Of a stretch of 64,000 bases of DNA, positions 34,890-49,648 are shown one piece after another. The notes beneath the pieces were generated by a model that worked only from the letters and a program-made list of their open reading frames with translations, ran no database searches and was not told the DNA's origin. The DNA is from Canna indica (lineage: Eukaryota > Streptophyta > Magnoliopsida > Zingiberales > Cannaceae). Every line of letters starts with the position of its first letter. Within the stretch, counting starts at the first letter, position 1. The position numbers and the translations under genes are program-made. The stretch spans positions 33,460,501 to 33,524,500 of the forward strand of contig CP136890.1 of the NCBI GenBank assembly GCA_034359265.1. Direction: 5' to 3'.

Positions 34890-36930
34890 AATATATTGTT
34901 GAGGATTCAAATATAAATGTGAGTTTAGAAATTCACAAAGTTAATAAAATATAAATTTTCTTACTTGCATATTTTCAATTCTCAAGAACAAAAGATATTT
35001 TAATAAGCAAATAATAAGAAGAGGGACTTGATATTCGAAATGAAATTGGAAGAGCTATAGAAATGTTTTATTGAAAATAGCAATAAATATTTTTTATTAC
35101 TAATCATGAACATAAGAATATGTCTAAGGAAAATATAAAATTTTAGAGGACTATAAAATCTACCCTAGAAAAATTGCATTGCTCATATGAGAAAATATGA
35201 AGTTGTCTTACTACTCTAAAGAAATTAATTCTTCTTCTTCAAGATTTTCTTGAACCATTTAGTTGAAGCCTTTGGAAATCTTTTGAGAGTGTCGAAATCC
35301 ACATAAACCAATCCAAATCTCGAAGTATATCCTAGTCTCCACTCGAAATTATCTAAAAGAGACCAAGCAAAGTATCCTATTACTGTAGTACCATCTTTCA
35401 TTGCCCTTTTTAGCTCTGCAATGTAGCTCTTGTAAAAGTTGATCCTTATTTTATCGTGCAAGACCATCAGAAGAGTCTCATTGCCAGGTTGATCCATTCC
35501 TAACATTCACATGGTTAAGTAGTTAGTCATATACAAATAATGTTAATCTAATGATAAGAATATATTAATATATACCATTTTCAGCGAGGATGATAATTGG
35601 ATTGCCATAGTTTTCTTTCACATATGTCACTGCTTTATACATTCCCCATGGAACAATATAGAGCCAATGCGAATTAGCCTGAATGAAATAATTTATTATA
35701 TATTTTTAGATTCGTACCCAAAATGCAACTTTTTAATCAAGTGTAATTCCATATTTGAACGACATCTTAATAAGAATATAGAAATTAATTTAAATTCATA
35801 TGAACAAACTATTGGATTATATGAACAAACTTTTCTGAATTAAAAAAAATGACAAGATTTTATTAATAAGAATATAGAAATTAATTTAAATTCAATTAAA
35901 ATTAACATATGATGATTAAGAAACTAAGTATATTAAAATAATAAAATGACAAATATTCAAATAATAAAAATCATTTACCCTTGGACCAATTGGCACACCG
36001 TCTCTTTCATATGAAAGATAAGGAATATCAAAATAATATTTATAAAACAAATCAATTAAAGCCATCAAGTAGTCTATTAGCTAAGAAATGATCAGGGAAT
36101 CTAACATTTAATTGTGACATGCCAGTCATCATGGTAGCTGATTGGTACTGGATTGGTTACATCCTTATTCTTTATATAATAAGATGTGTATTAGTTGATA
36201 CCAAGATGATCATATGATCCCTTCACCATTTTTACTTCTTCACAAGTGAATTTAGGAAGCCTATCTTTAACAATTTGTTGAATTGTTTTTGGATATTGTC
36301 CGAATGTTAGAGGATGAAGAAACCTGTAATAAAAGTAAAAAAACTTTCTCAAAACAAAAAATTATTCTTTATTATATTTAAAATTACTTTATTAACTAAT
36401 AATGGTAGTTTATTACCATCCAAGATGAAATTCTCTAGCTCTTTGAGCTGCAGCTTTGTCAACCATCGAGTCAGTGTAAGGTTCATACCAAACAAAATCC
36501 AAAAGAATTCCAATTTGTCCTCTTTGATGTTCCTAAACATATTGAATATATAAACAAAAATACACCTTAAGTAATATTATCATACATAATGGGAATAAGA
36601 TATTATTAAAACAAATACTATATTTACCGAATAAAGAGAATAATTTAAGAAATCAATGATACTTAGACATAATTAAAAAACCAAATCAAGCAAAACTTTT
36701 GTTTCATATATTTGAATTAGATATATTCCTAAAACTTATATGATGGGTGTAATAAGTTTGGATGGTGAAGTATTTAATTACCCATTGATATTGTGGCGAG
36801 TCATTTATTTTCATGTCTTGAGAAGAAAAAAAATATGAATTACTTATGAAAATTTTACCTGATACTTCTCACGATATTTCTTCACAGCAGATGCATGAGA
36901 TAAGATAAGATTATGAGCCACAATATAAGG
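34890..36930 (-). pseudogene. Truncated beta-glucosidase pseudogene (GH1), 3' half
   Basis: Corresponds to 39613-41672 of the intact gene and contains part of exon 6 and exons 7-11: [20 protein letters not shown] (36860-36925), the [20 protein letters not shown] exon (36418-36533), FLHPLTFGQYP (about 36107-36324), the 32-nt exon (35980-36011), the WLYIVPWGMYKAV exon (35577-35679) and the last exon (35225-35499; FAWSLLDNFEW, VYVDFDTLKRFPK). Exons 1-5 and most of exon 6 are absent. CAA in GINQYTSYY is TAA near 36192, and the acceptor of the 32-nt exon has changed from GCAG to an AT-containing sequence (about 36012). Not functional. Confidence 0.92.
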
Positions 36931-37346
36931 TTCTTTTCAAAAAAAAAATCTCCCACTGTTTAGGTTATTGTTGTTGTGTTTGAGTTGGGTTAGTCTTCAG
37001 GACATGTGACGTATCCTGGCCGGTCATACTGGATTTTGGGTGTGACACCTTCCTATGTGTGCAAGTTCATGTGCGGCTCATAAAGCATGATGCAGTTGGC
37101 GGCATAAGCTCAGTAGGAAAATTTTCCCCCGGCCGTAGTTAGAGAGTCATGGAGTCATGTTTGTTTATTATTTTTATTTTATTTTCCATTTGGTTAACTC
37201 TGAAGCTCTGGTAGTCTATTGTGAGACATTTGCAACTAAGTCATGCACTTGTGTCGTGTGTTGGTGTATTAAACTTTGATTTCATGATTATATATGCATC
37301 CTAGTTGAGTTCTTGTCATACTTTTTGTTTAGTTATGAGGTTTTAG
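36931..37346 (+). repeat. Second copy of the LTR tail, interrupted by a solo LTR
   Basis: Matches 34420-34835 at offset 2,511 with few substitutions. It is split at TTTTAG (37341-37346) by the element at 37347-39553. Confidence 0.9.
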
Positions 37347-39553
37347 TGTTATAAGCTGCAAGTGGAGGACCTATTTGTTAATATTTTTACTAGAGGGGCC
37401 TTATTGCAAAAGTGTCTAAATCCTATTTAATTAACCCTAATCCTCTCTCTAATCTTTTTCTCTCCCTCTCGCGATTTCTGTAGCAACGGCGGGCGTGCGG
37501 TGGTAGCGTTGAGGCGTCGGCAGTTGAAGACTTCGGTGAACACCGGAGTTTGGAGGAGTTTTGAGGTAGGAGTCTTTCATCCTCCTTCCATGTCTTCTGG
37601 TTGTTGTTTCCCGTTTCTTCGTTCATCGGCGGCAGAGGGGTCGATTGGATGATTCGATCAGAGTGGCGGTAGAGGTGTTGAGGACAAAAAGGGGAGTCGA
37701 TATTTCGGCAGTCGTGACACTGAGCCCGGTGGCCATGGCAGCCGCAATACTGTGCGCCAGGATAGCAGCCGCAGGGGAGGGATGTCGCGGCTCACCAGTT
37801 GAGAGCCGGCATCTTGTTTTTGTCGGGAAGACGGAAGGGGCCGGAGAAGCTGATTAATCTGGCGGGAGGGTCGCCGGTGGCCGGGAGGGCCGCCCGGCGT
37901 GGGTCGAGTAGGGTGGAGAGGAGGCGGCGTCGGGGAGGGGAGGCCGCCGTGGCCTCCCAAGCTGGTACCCGCCAGCGTTGGAGGAGAGGCCGGCGAGGCC
38001 GACGGGGGTGGTTGCCGTTGGCCAAGAGGGGGGCGGCCGGTGTGGGTTCGAGCAAAGTAGTGCAGCGGCGCTCGGGCGGGCGTCGGGTAGGAGACGAGTG
38101 AGGGAGGTAAGCTTTAATTTAATTTAATATATAGGTTAATTAAGAAGAGAACTGTATCAAATGAAATAGGCTTTCATTTATAGATTATTGGGGTATTTTG
38201 TAGTTGATCGTAGAGTTGTCGGATCGAGTTGAGGTGAATACTAAAATTGTAGGTTTTTGCGTTCTAAACGTGATGGTGGTGTCGGATTTCTGATCGGAGG
38301 TCGTATGGTAGGCCTTTTCTACATTTCAGTGTTATTTGGTGGTTAATAGTTATTATTTTAGTTTGATACATGATTAAATAATGTAGAATAGTTGTATTTC
38401 ATGTTAGATGATGATTTAGAGTGTAGATGGTGGTATTGGGGGTGAGTTGACTCTTGTTGTAGCCGATGAATGTTGAATTGGTAAATTGACGATTTTACCC
38501 CTTGCTTCTATTTGATTGATTTGCTTCTGAAATCCGTTGATCTCCTGTTGCATTATGTTGTTGAACATACCATGTTGATAAATGCATGAGTCTGATTAGG
38601 TGTTATTCATTAATGATTATTGAGCATGATATTATGCTAGGCATTGTGCACATTGTTAGTGTTGTCATAAGTTGTACTCGCTAACATGAATTACTCTGGT
38701 TGCATCTTCAGTTGATAGTTGTTGTGGCATTTATTGTTGTTAGCATTGTATATCAGTTGTGGTGTGTCATGTGGTGAGGTCTAGCTATCATGCTGCTTAT
38801 TGTTGTATCAGTTATTGTTGTTAGTATCGTAGGACAGTTGTTGATGGCATACTGCATTATAATCATTGTGGGCGCAAGCCTGGACACAGTTGATTTATTG
38901 CCCGAGGTGTATGGGCGGTGACACCGGTGATCATGAAATTTTCACATGAGGTGCAGCGTCGCGCTGTTAGACGTTGGCGGGCTCATGTGTGACGTCGAGG
39001 TGTTAGACGTTGACGGACTATCTTGTAGATAGTCGCATCTCTAGTTGGAGCAGGCTTGAGGTGCCACTCTCGAGGTGCGAGAGTGCGGGGGAAACCCACT
39101 TGTCCACTACGCTCTTGATTGGTATGAGTGGCATTAGTTGATAGATGAAAATGTGTTTGGTTGTTGCCATGTTGCACTTTATTGCAGAGTCATATGTTGT
39201 TGTTGTATTTGGTAGTGTCATTGCATCATGATTGATGTCCTTATTGTTGACATATTGATTCTCCTACTCAGCTTTCCGCTGATGTTGTTTGTTGTTGCCT
39301 CAGTTTTGCAGGTATGTCGGTAGTTGAAGTTAGGTAGCTAGAGTCCTGGAGGAGGAGGCATCATCCGCTGCTTAGATGTTTTCTTAGTTGTTTTTATATA
39401 GATGTGGAGCATTATGTAGAAAACTCTTAGTTGAAATGATGATTTCAGTAGTTCCTGTTGAGATATTCTGGTGTATTTTTTCATTTAGTTATAGTTTGCG
39501 CTCTTCCTAGGTGAGATCCCTGTTTTAGGGATAAACTTAGGCAGGGTGTAACA
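37347..39553 (+). mobile_element. Solo LTR of family 4 with exact 5-bp target duplication
   Basis: Starts TGTTATAAGC, ends AGGGTGTAACA. The target duplication TTTAG is exact (37342-37346 and 39554-39558), and removing the element restores the sequence at 34831-34840. The interior has a GC-rich, purine-biased stretch (37470-38105) that produces overlapping open frames on both strands; none shows a known domain, so they are treated as chance. No other copy is in the window. Confidence 0.92.
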
Positions 39554-39789
39554 TTTAGGGTACGCGGGTGTATTCCCGTTCGGTCACGCTACTCCAAGTT
39601 TGGGGCGTGACAAATATATTGTTGAGGATTCAAATATAAATGTGAGTTTAGAAATTCACAAAGTTAATAAAATATAAATTTTCTTACTTGCATATTTTCA
39701 ATTCTCAAGAACAAAAGATATTTTAATAAGCAAATAATAAGAAGAGGGACTTGATATTCCAAATGAAATTGGAAGAGCTATAGAAATGT

Positions 39790-39795
39790 TTTATT
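39790..39795 (-). terminator. Candidate polyadenylation signal of the beta-glucosidase gene
   Basis: AATAAA on the minus strand, about 155 nt after the stop codon, in an AT-rich 3' flank. Confidence 0.4.
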
Positions 39796-39947
39796 GAAAA
39801 TTGCAATAAATATTTTTAATTACTAATCATGAACATAAGAATATGTCTAAGGAAAATATAAAATTTTAGAGGACTATCAAATCTACCCTAGAAAAATTGA
39901 ATCGCTCATATGAGAAAATATGAAGTTGTCTTACTACTCTAAAGAAA

Positions 39948-43059
<3,112 letters not shown>

Positions 43060-43340
43060 TGTTTGGTGGTTAATTAAAGGTGTGAGTTAGGTATATATAT
43101 AGTAGTATAAAGGATGTAGTTGGATAAATATGTGTCAAAAATATTTATTTAATAAAGTTGAAAGTTCTATTGATACCAAAAATTGTGGAATGAAACAATG
43201 GTCGGCGAAACTCTTAAAATGACAACAAAAATTGACAAATTCTTACCCTCCTTTAATATGTGGATAACAAATAAAGTGGGTTTCCATCTTATCTATTGGT
43301 TTGATAAAAAAAGGATTTATCAAAAGATTATTAATAATTA
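43060..43340 (-). promoter_or_regulatory. Promoter-proximal region of the beta-glucosidase gene
   Basis: Only about 300 bp separate the start codon from the LTR at 43361. Minus-strand TATA candidates are TATATATAC (43091-43101) and TTTATACT (43104-43111), 32-52 bp before the ATG, implying a very short leader. Anything further upstream would come from the LTR. Confidence 0.5.
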
Positions 43341-43360
43341 ACCATGTGGTGGTCAAGTGT

Positions 43361-45537
43361 TGTAATACCCAATATTTTTTTAAATTTTTGTTTAATTATT
43401 TCAGCAGGGGAATTCAGACACGTGTCAGAGCTGGTCGAGTGAAACGCCAAAGGGTGTGAATTAAGGTACAACCTTTACAAGCAAGGTAATTATTTTTATT
43501 TAGGATGAATTGGTCTTTAGGTGGTAGAACGATTCGAGTCGAGTCCGGAGGTTCGAATGGAACTCGAATTGGGCTTGAATGAGTTATACGGTTTATATTA
43601 GACTTAACTTGTAAATGAGGTATTTTGGTAATTTAATAAATGAAGTTGAAGCATGTTATATTTTGCACCGTGGACCGTACGGCTCAAGAATAGCCGCATG
43701 CATGCCTTGGCGCAAGGGGAAAGAGAGGGGCGATTAGAGAAGACTCGGATTTTGATGTTGCCGTAATTCGTCGACAAGGGAACATGGAGAGTTGTCTTCC
43801 TTTTTGATTTCTACTTCAGTGAGTGGTTCCTTGCCCTTAACAGTAGGGATTCTTGGATTTCTTAGCCACCCCTTGTCTTTGTGATCTTTCCGTATTTTTT
43901 CTTGATTTGTTGTCATTTTACGGATGGTTTCTATTGGAAGATGTGTATTGTTGCGGTCTTTGGTTTCTTGTGCGAGTTTTAGGGTACGACCGCCGCTATT
44001 GGTGTCCCTAGGGTTTTAGGGCCGACCGAATAGGGATAAGGGAAGGAGGGCTTTGAAATTTTGTCTAATGTTTAATTCGATACATTGACTTGATCTCCTA
44101 ACTATTGGTTCAAATTATTTACTCTAGGAAGGGAGACATCATTGTATATTAATTAGAATGCTTACAATTTCTATCGTACTATGTTGCATGAACCAAAGAA
44201 CATGATATAAGGTGGTCGGCCACATTAGGGTTACCCCAAGGGTTTTAGGGTCGGCCCGGGCAGGAACATTTGAGTAAACTTCGTAACACTGTTGATATAG
44301 CAGATTCTTAATGAACTTAGCAATGAGAATGTTTACATAATCTAATTCCTAAGGTATTAATTAGGAGGGTGTACACTCATGCGAATCACCTAAGTCCTAC
44401 CCTACGATTTTAGAGCTAATTAATACCGTTGAATTTGGACTTGTGGGAAAACGGTAAAGGGTTTGGTTTACCTACTTTGACATGTGGGTTTGATATTTTA
44501 ATATATGAAAAAACAGTAGGTAAATGGCATATAAATGGTACAAAAATATTGGTTTAAGGGTGGAAACTTAATATGAATATTTAGGCCGATTCCTAAGGCT
44601 AGAAGAATCTGGGTTTCTTGAAGGTTACGTGTAGCACTTTAATACTTGTTGAGCATGAAATTCTTAGGAATTATCCATTTAAGTAAGTTTGTTTTTATTA
44701 TATGAATTATTTATGATTTATGTTAGTAGTATGGCTACTAAATTTTAGCTTGAATATATATCTACATTTCATTATCATGAATGACAAATCATGCTTCTAC
44801 GATAAAATGATAGCCGAATATGGGTATTCATTTATGGATGTATGTCGTGCACATTTTGTTATTTATATTCCACTGGATATGTATGTGAGAAAATGTATTT
44901 CACCGTCAAGGGATTGGAGCCTGGGGTAGGGCTGGTCTAGGCATGCGCATCTGCATATCGGAGTCCGTCGGTATGAACTATACTCTTTTAGAAATTGTTT
45001 AAATGTGTATATATGTTATTTAATTTCCTACGTGGTACTATATGACATTTGTGTGATGTGGATGTGGATGTTCATGAGACTGGATGCATGGACAACCTGC
45101 TCAGTTGGTGGTTTACTGGCTAGGTAACGCAGTAGTGAGCCACACTAACAGCAGCCCTAGAGTGGCATCGGTGGAAGGGTCACACCTGACCACTGGATTT
45201 ACCTTGATTTTATCATGGATGAGGGTCACTAGTCTTGATCTAGCAACCGACCCCTAATCTTATGATTGTCATGCTTACACCTGTATGAGGATAAATTTGT
45301 GCATGAGCGTTGGTCACTGTAGTAGGGTAGTTTCGATTAGACCATTATACGAACCCATGTATTTTGGTTATTTACTTATGGTTATTTGATTTATATTCTT
45401 TTGTGAATATTTATCTGGTGGTACGTTTAAATATGGAATATTTATATGACTTGTATGATGACTTAGAGAGGGCTTGGGGACGAGCCACTCACTTAGTTCT
45501 TCATGAACTCACCCTCACTTTATATGACTTGTACGAT
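43361..45537 (+). repeat. LTR of family 3, truncated at its 3' end (donor copy)
   Basis: TGTAATACCCAATATTTTTT start. Same structure as 24551-26727. It lies upstream of the divergently oriented beta-glucosidase gene. No gene inside. Confidence 0.65.
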
Positions 45538-46246
45538 GCCTGTTTGCCGTTGCAAACTTTAGCTCTGCGATGGCTCTGCGACCGCGGCTACCATCGCAGT
45601 ATGATCGCAATTGTAATTGCAATCGCCTTTGACGACCAGTTCAATATACCTTTTGCGATGGCGACATGGTCGCAAAGCCATCACAAATGTGTATTTAGTT
45701 TTTTTTAAAAATAATTTAATAATATAAATTATTGTTTACAATATTTGATTAAAATGCCTATAATATCAAATGAGACATCAAATTATAATATAAACCATCA
45801 TATTTATATCAAAATGTAATATTTACATTGTATCAAAACAAGTTTACATCATATCAAAATAGAAAAAAAATCAAATATACATCAATTGTGAAGCGCATCA
45901 GGTGGCGGCGAGGGATGCGACGAGGAGAGGGGCTGTGTTGGGAAGGCATCAGCCGGCGTCCACGATCATGATGGCTGTGATGCTAATGTCGTCTTGTCAA
46001 ATGTCGAGGGAGGAGGAGAGCCTAGAGCACCAGGTATGGAAGAAGCAATGTGTGCTATGTATTTAGTCATCTGTGCCATATGCTCCCTCATAGTGGCCAC
46101 CTCAGTGATGAGGCGTGCATGAGAAACCTCTAAGGTTGCGTGAGAAAACTCTAAGGCTGCAAATCGATTATCAAAACTCTAAGCTTTTTGATAAACCCAC
46201 CAATCTTATATTCAATTCAATTTTTTAACATATGTTCTCAGTTATT
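45538..46246 (-). mobile_element. Truncated CACTA fragment (donor copy)
   Basis: Same content as 26728-27436: minus-strand transposase-like C-terminus (about 46180-45890; EVATMREHMAQMTKYIAHIA) followed by subterminal GCGATGGCGACATGGTCG motifs. Confidence 0.5.
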
Positions 46247-46996
46247 TGTCACACCCCAAACCTGGTATGACCGGTCGGGGTACGCCACGTACCCCGAAGC
46301 CTAACCCCCGAACAACTATACATAATCATGTAATGAACCAAAACATTTTATAATATTTAAAACTTAAAGAAAAATATCAAAATCCTAAAAGAAAACAAAC
46401 CACTAATTAAATAAATGCTAAAGCTTCAGTTTATTTTTAAAACTTTAAAGTCCAAACAAGAATACCTCAAACTAAGGAAAATGCGGAAACGAAATAACCA
46501 AGTCTACATAACTCAACAAAATAAAAATGACTGGACTCGGTATCCTCCTCGATCACGATATGTCACGAGACCCATTGCCCTGCTGTCGCCAGCTGCGCTA
46601 CTGCACCCTGGTACCTCTCTGATGTAACTCAGGTGCTGCAAAACAACAGTAATGAGGGGTAAGTCCAACTAGGACTTAGTGAGCAGATCAGTCCTCAATC
46701 CACCAAATCAATCATCATGCATAAAAAAAAATACAAATAGCAGATGTATAATGTAACAACAATGTCAGGAGAAATCAACAATAATATATTCACTACTCTA
46801 TGCATTAGTGCATAAAGGAACTCCAACTGTAAATTAATGGACTGGAACAAAAGGATAAAATAACTCATCATAGGAATCACTGATCTAGGATAAGATTCAC
46901 CTTATTAATTACTATATCCATGAATCATCTCAAATTGAACCACAAAAATATATAAAATATGATTTTTCAGTTTGGCATGCAAAACGAGGCAGACCG
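46247..46996 (-). repeat. Family-5 LTR fragment, reverse orientation (donor copy)
   Basis: TGTCACACCCCAAACC start; reverse complement of the 33210-34538 LTR end. Ends where gag sequence begins. Confidence 0.8.
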
Positions 46997-47840
46997 TACT
47001 TGTACCACTAGTGGTACTTGAACCGATCGAGGTGATAGAGTTGATTCAGTCTAGATTTGTAGAGGAGGACACTCTACCAGTGCTACTCAGAGTACCACTC
47101 TACCAGGAGACCAAAGAGGCGAGGTGTTAGAGTGTGGACAATGCAGGAGGAGGCATAGAAGAGCTTGCTATGGTCCAAGTACTTGTTTTCGGTGTGGCCA
47201 GCCAGGTAATATCAGGAGGGACTGCCCTTCAGGCTGGAAGCAACAACACCACTTGAAGGGGGAGCCCCTATGTCGACAGCTTCAGTGGCATAGCGGACTC
47301 AGACTCATGGGATAGGGCAGCAACGCACGATGGGTTCGGGGAGGCCGAATGCTCGCGTCTTCACATTAACTCCCGAAGACGTGGAGGTATCCAATGTAGC
47401 GGTGACAAGTATTATAAGTGGGAGGAGAGCTTTCTGAAGCTCAAGGACCACTTGACGTTAGCACCAGTTCTAGCAGTACCCTCGGGCTTAGGAGGATTTG
47501 TTGTTTACTGTGATGCCTCCCGGGTCGGCTTGGGTTGTGTGTTGATGCAGAATAGCAGGGTAATAACTTATGCCTCCAGGCAGTTGAAGGTTCACGAGAA
47601 GAATTGCCCAACCCATGATCTTGAGTTGGCAGCGGTGGTGTTCGCATTGAAGCTGTGGTGTCACTACCTTTATGGCGAGGCTTGTGAGGTATACACTGAT
47701 CATAAGAGCCTCTAGTATTTGCTCACCCAGAAGGAGTTGAACATGAGGCAGAGAAGATGGCTTGAGCTATTGAAGGACTATGACTGCACTATCATGTACC
47801 ATCCGGGGAAGGACAATGTGGTGGCTGATGCTTTGATCTA
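46997..47840 (+). pseudogene. gag zinc knuckle and RNase H of the plus-strand family-2 element
   Basis: Knuckle CFRCGQPGNIRRDC at 47183-47224 (His to Asn), then a deletion joining gag to RNase H. RNase H reads [43 protein letters not shown], then a TAG at 47713 (Gln to stop), [20 protein letters not shown] and [13 protein letters not shown], with another TAG near 47839. Unlike the copy ending at 28967, it continues normally into integrase. Confidence 0.88.
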
Positions 47841-47847
47841 GAAGTCT

Positions 47848-49140
47848 ATGCGCAACCTGGCGCATTTGGCAGTTAGGAGGAGGCCGTTGGCTGAGGATTT
47901 GTCCCTATGTTTGGATGGCAGGGCAGTCTTGTCAGTATCAGCTTCTGGTGCGTTGGTGGCTTACTTGAGGGTGCAGTCCACGTTGGTTGACATATTGCGG
48001 GCAGCGCAGGAGGATGATGCTTTCTGTGCTCTCACTAAGGATCTGGTCAGGAGAGGCGATGCTGATAATGGTTTCAGTATTGACTCGGAGGGCGTTCGAA
48101 GGATTAAGAATAGGACAATGGTGCCAAATATGGCCGAGATTCGTAGGCAGGTGCTAGAGATGGCTCATCGGTTCACATACACTATGCATCTGGGAGCCAC
48201 GAAGATGTACCATGACCTAAGGCAGAATTATTGGTGGAAAGACATGAAAAGAGAAGTGACTGAGTTCGTCTCTACGTGCCTGATGTGTCAGCAGGTTAAG
48301 GCTAAGCATTTGAAGCCGACAGGGTTGCTCCAGAACCTAGAAGTACCAAAGTGGAAATGGGAGAAGATAACCATGGATTTTGTGACAGGATTGCCAAAGT
48401 CTGGGAAGGGCAATGATTCTATCTAGGTAGTGGTGATCGCCTAACCAAGACGTCATATTTTATACCGATCAGGATGACCTTTTCAGCTGAGCAGTATGCG
48501 AGGTTGTTCTTGGATCGGATCGTCGCATATCATGGTGTTCTTGTGATGGTCATCTCAGATCGGGGTACTCAGTTCACATAGGGGTGGCAATTTTATCCGC
48601 ATCTGCTAACTAAAAACCGTATCTACACCGTATCCGATCCATATCCGCAAGTATACGGATACGGATGTGCGGATATGGGGTGCGATGCGGATACAGATAA
48701 TTCAGTATCCACACCGTATTCGATCCGTTGCCAGCCCTAAGTTCACAGCTCATTTTTGGCAATCATTGCAGGAGGCTTTGGGCGCTCAGGTTCGGTTCAG
48801 TACTGCATTTCACTCTCTGACAAATGGTCAGTCAGAGCGGACTATTCAGACGCTGGAGGATATGCTGAGAGCATGTGTCCTGTATTTGGAGGGCAGTTGG
48901 GAGAGACACTTACCTCTGATTGAGTTTGCCTATAATAACAGCTACCACTGCAGCATCGGGATGGCCCCATTTGAGGCGTTGTGTTGGCGAAGATGCAGGT
49001 TGCATGTAGGCTGGTTCGAGGCAAGGGATTCCCTTATGATGGGACCTGACCTGGTAGAGGAGGCAGTAGAAATTAAAGGTGAAGCTAATCAGAAAGAGAC
49101 TGTTGGCCGCTCAGAGTCACCTGAAGATGTATGCTGATGG
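47848..49140 (+). pseudogene. Integrase of the plus-strand family-2 element, split by a MITE
   Basis: HHCC zinc region: MAHRFTYTMHLGATKMYHDL and CLMCQQVKAKHLKP (48160-48320). Core start MDFVTGLPKSGKGNDSI (48374-48423) with the first catalytic Asp, then TAG (W to stop) at 48424 and a frameshift. SDRGTQF (48558-48576) is interrupted by the MITE at 48579-48739 and resumes with FTAHFWQSLQEALG. FHSLTNGQSERTIQTLEDML carries the catalytic Glu; the usual QTDGQSER is LTNGQSER here. A frameshift near 49075 leads into the tail. Confidence 0.9.
48579..48739. mobile_element. 161-bp hAT-type MITE in integrase
   Basis: Terminal inverted repeats TAGGGGTGGCAA and TTGCCAGCCCTA (one mismatch), exact 8-bp target duplication AGTTCACA (48571-48578 and 48740-48747), and an interior of inverted GGATACGGATGTGCGGATAT-type repeats. 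8-bp duplications and TAGGG ends are the hallmark of hAT miniature elements. It interrupts the integrase frame after SDRGTQF. Confidence 0.95.
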
Positions 49141-49600
49141 AAAGGCAAGGGAGGTAGAGTTTGCTGAGGGGGGCATGGTGTTCCTCAAGGTATCCCCTAT
49201 GAAAGGGGAGGTGAGATTTGGTAAGAAAGGAAAGCTAAGCCCTAGGTTCATTGGGCTGTTTCCTATTCTCAGGCGTAGGGGAGTTGTGGCCTATGAGTTG
49301 ACCTTACCTCTTAGTATGGACCGAGTACATCCAGTGTTCCATGTGTTTATGCTGAAGAAGTATATTCGGGATGAGTCCCATGTGATTGAGCCTACCGCAG
49401 TGGAGGTGGATTCAGTAGTCTCCTATGAGGAGCGACAAGTTGAGGTGCTAGATCGTCAGATTAGAAAGTTGAGGTACAAGAAGATCCCCTTGGTTAAGGT
49501 TAGCTGGGAGCATCATTCCGGCCAGGAGGCCACCTGGGAGGTGGATCAGGATATGAGGGACCATTATCCTTCATTCTTTGAAAATTTGGTTAGTTCTTAA
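49079..49600 (+). pseudogene. Integrase C-terminus and chromodomain-like tail, plus-strand family 2
   Basis: Open for 173 codons: RLLAAQSHLKMYADGKAREV, FGKKGKLSPRFIGLFPILRR, MDRVHPVFHVFMLKKYIRDE, VEVLDRQIRKLRYKKIPLVK, HSGQEATWEVDQDMRDHYPS. This is the Tekay/Del-type terminal module. It ends in TAA shortly before the polypurine tract. Confidence 0.9.
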
Positions 49601-49635
49601 TTTTCCTTTCTGAAATTCGAGAATGAATTTTCTAT

Positions 49636-49648
49636 GAGGATGGAGGAT
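49636..49648 (+). promoter_or_regulatory. Polypurine tract of the plus-strand family-2 element
   Basis: GAGGATGGAGGAT immediately precedes the LTR start TGTAATGTCC at 49649. The same sequence, reversed, is at 20813-20830. Confidence 0.8.

Larger units (their letters stand above)
34420..36930. repeat. First unit of a 2.5-kb tandem duplication
   Basis: 34420-36930 is directly followed by a second copy of its own start (TTCTTTTCAAAAAAAAAATC at 34420 and 36931). The unit contains an LTR tail (34420-34889) and the 3' half of a beta-glucosidase gene. The second unit is 36931-37346, then an inserted solo LTR, then 39559 onward into the complete gene. Confidence 0.9.
43341..47778 (+). repeat. Duplication B (likely donor of 24531-28968)
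   Basis: Starts with 20 bp of host flank (ACCATGTGGTGGTCAAGTGT) and extends through the LTR, CACTA fragment, reverse LTR fragment and gag/RNase H. It is contiguous on both sides with sequences that make sense as neighbours: the beta-glucosidase promoter on the left and the rest of RNase H and integrase on the right. That supports donor status. Confidence 0.92.

Noticed and set aside
36349..36540. Separate 63-codon gene on the minus strand
   Set aside because: It is a frame-shifted reading of beta-glucosidase exon 7 in the pseudocopy.
37423..38101. Overlapping Arg/Pro/Gly-rich open frames
   Set aside because: They lie in the GC-rich, purine-biased part of a solo LTR, exist on both strands, and contain no known domain.
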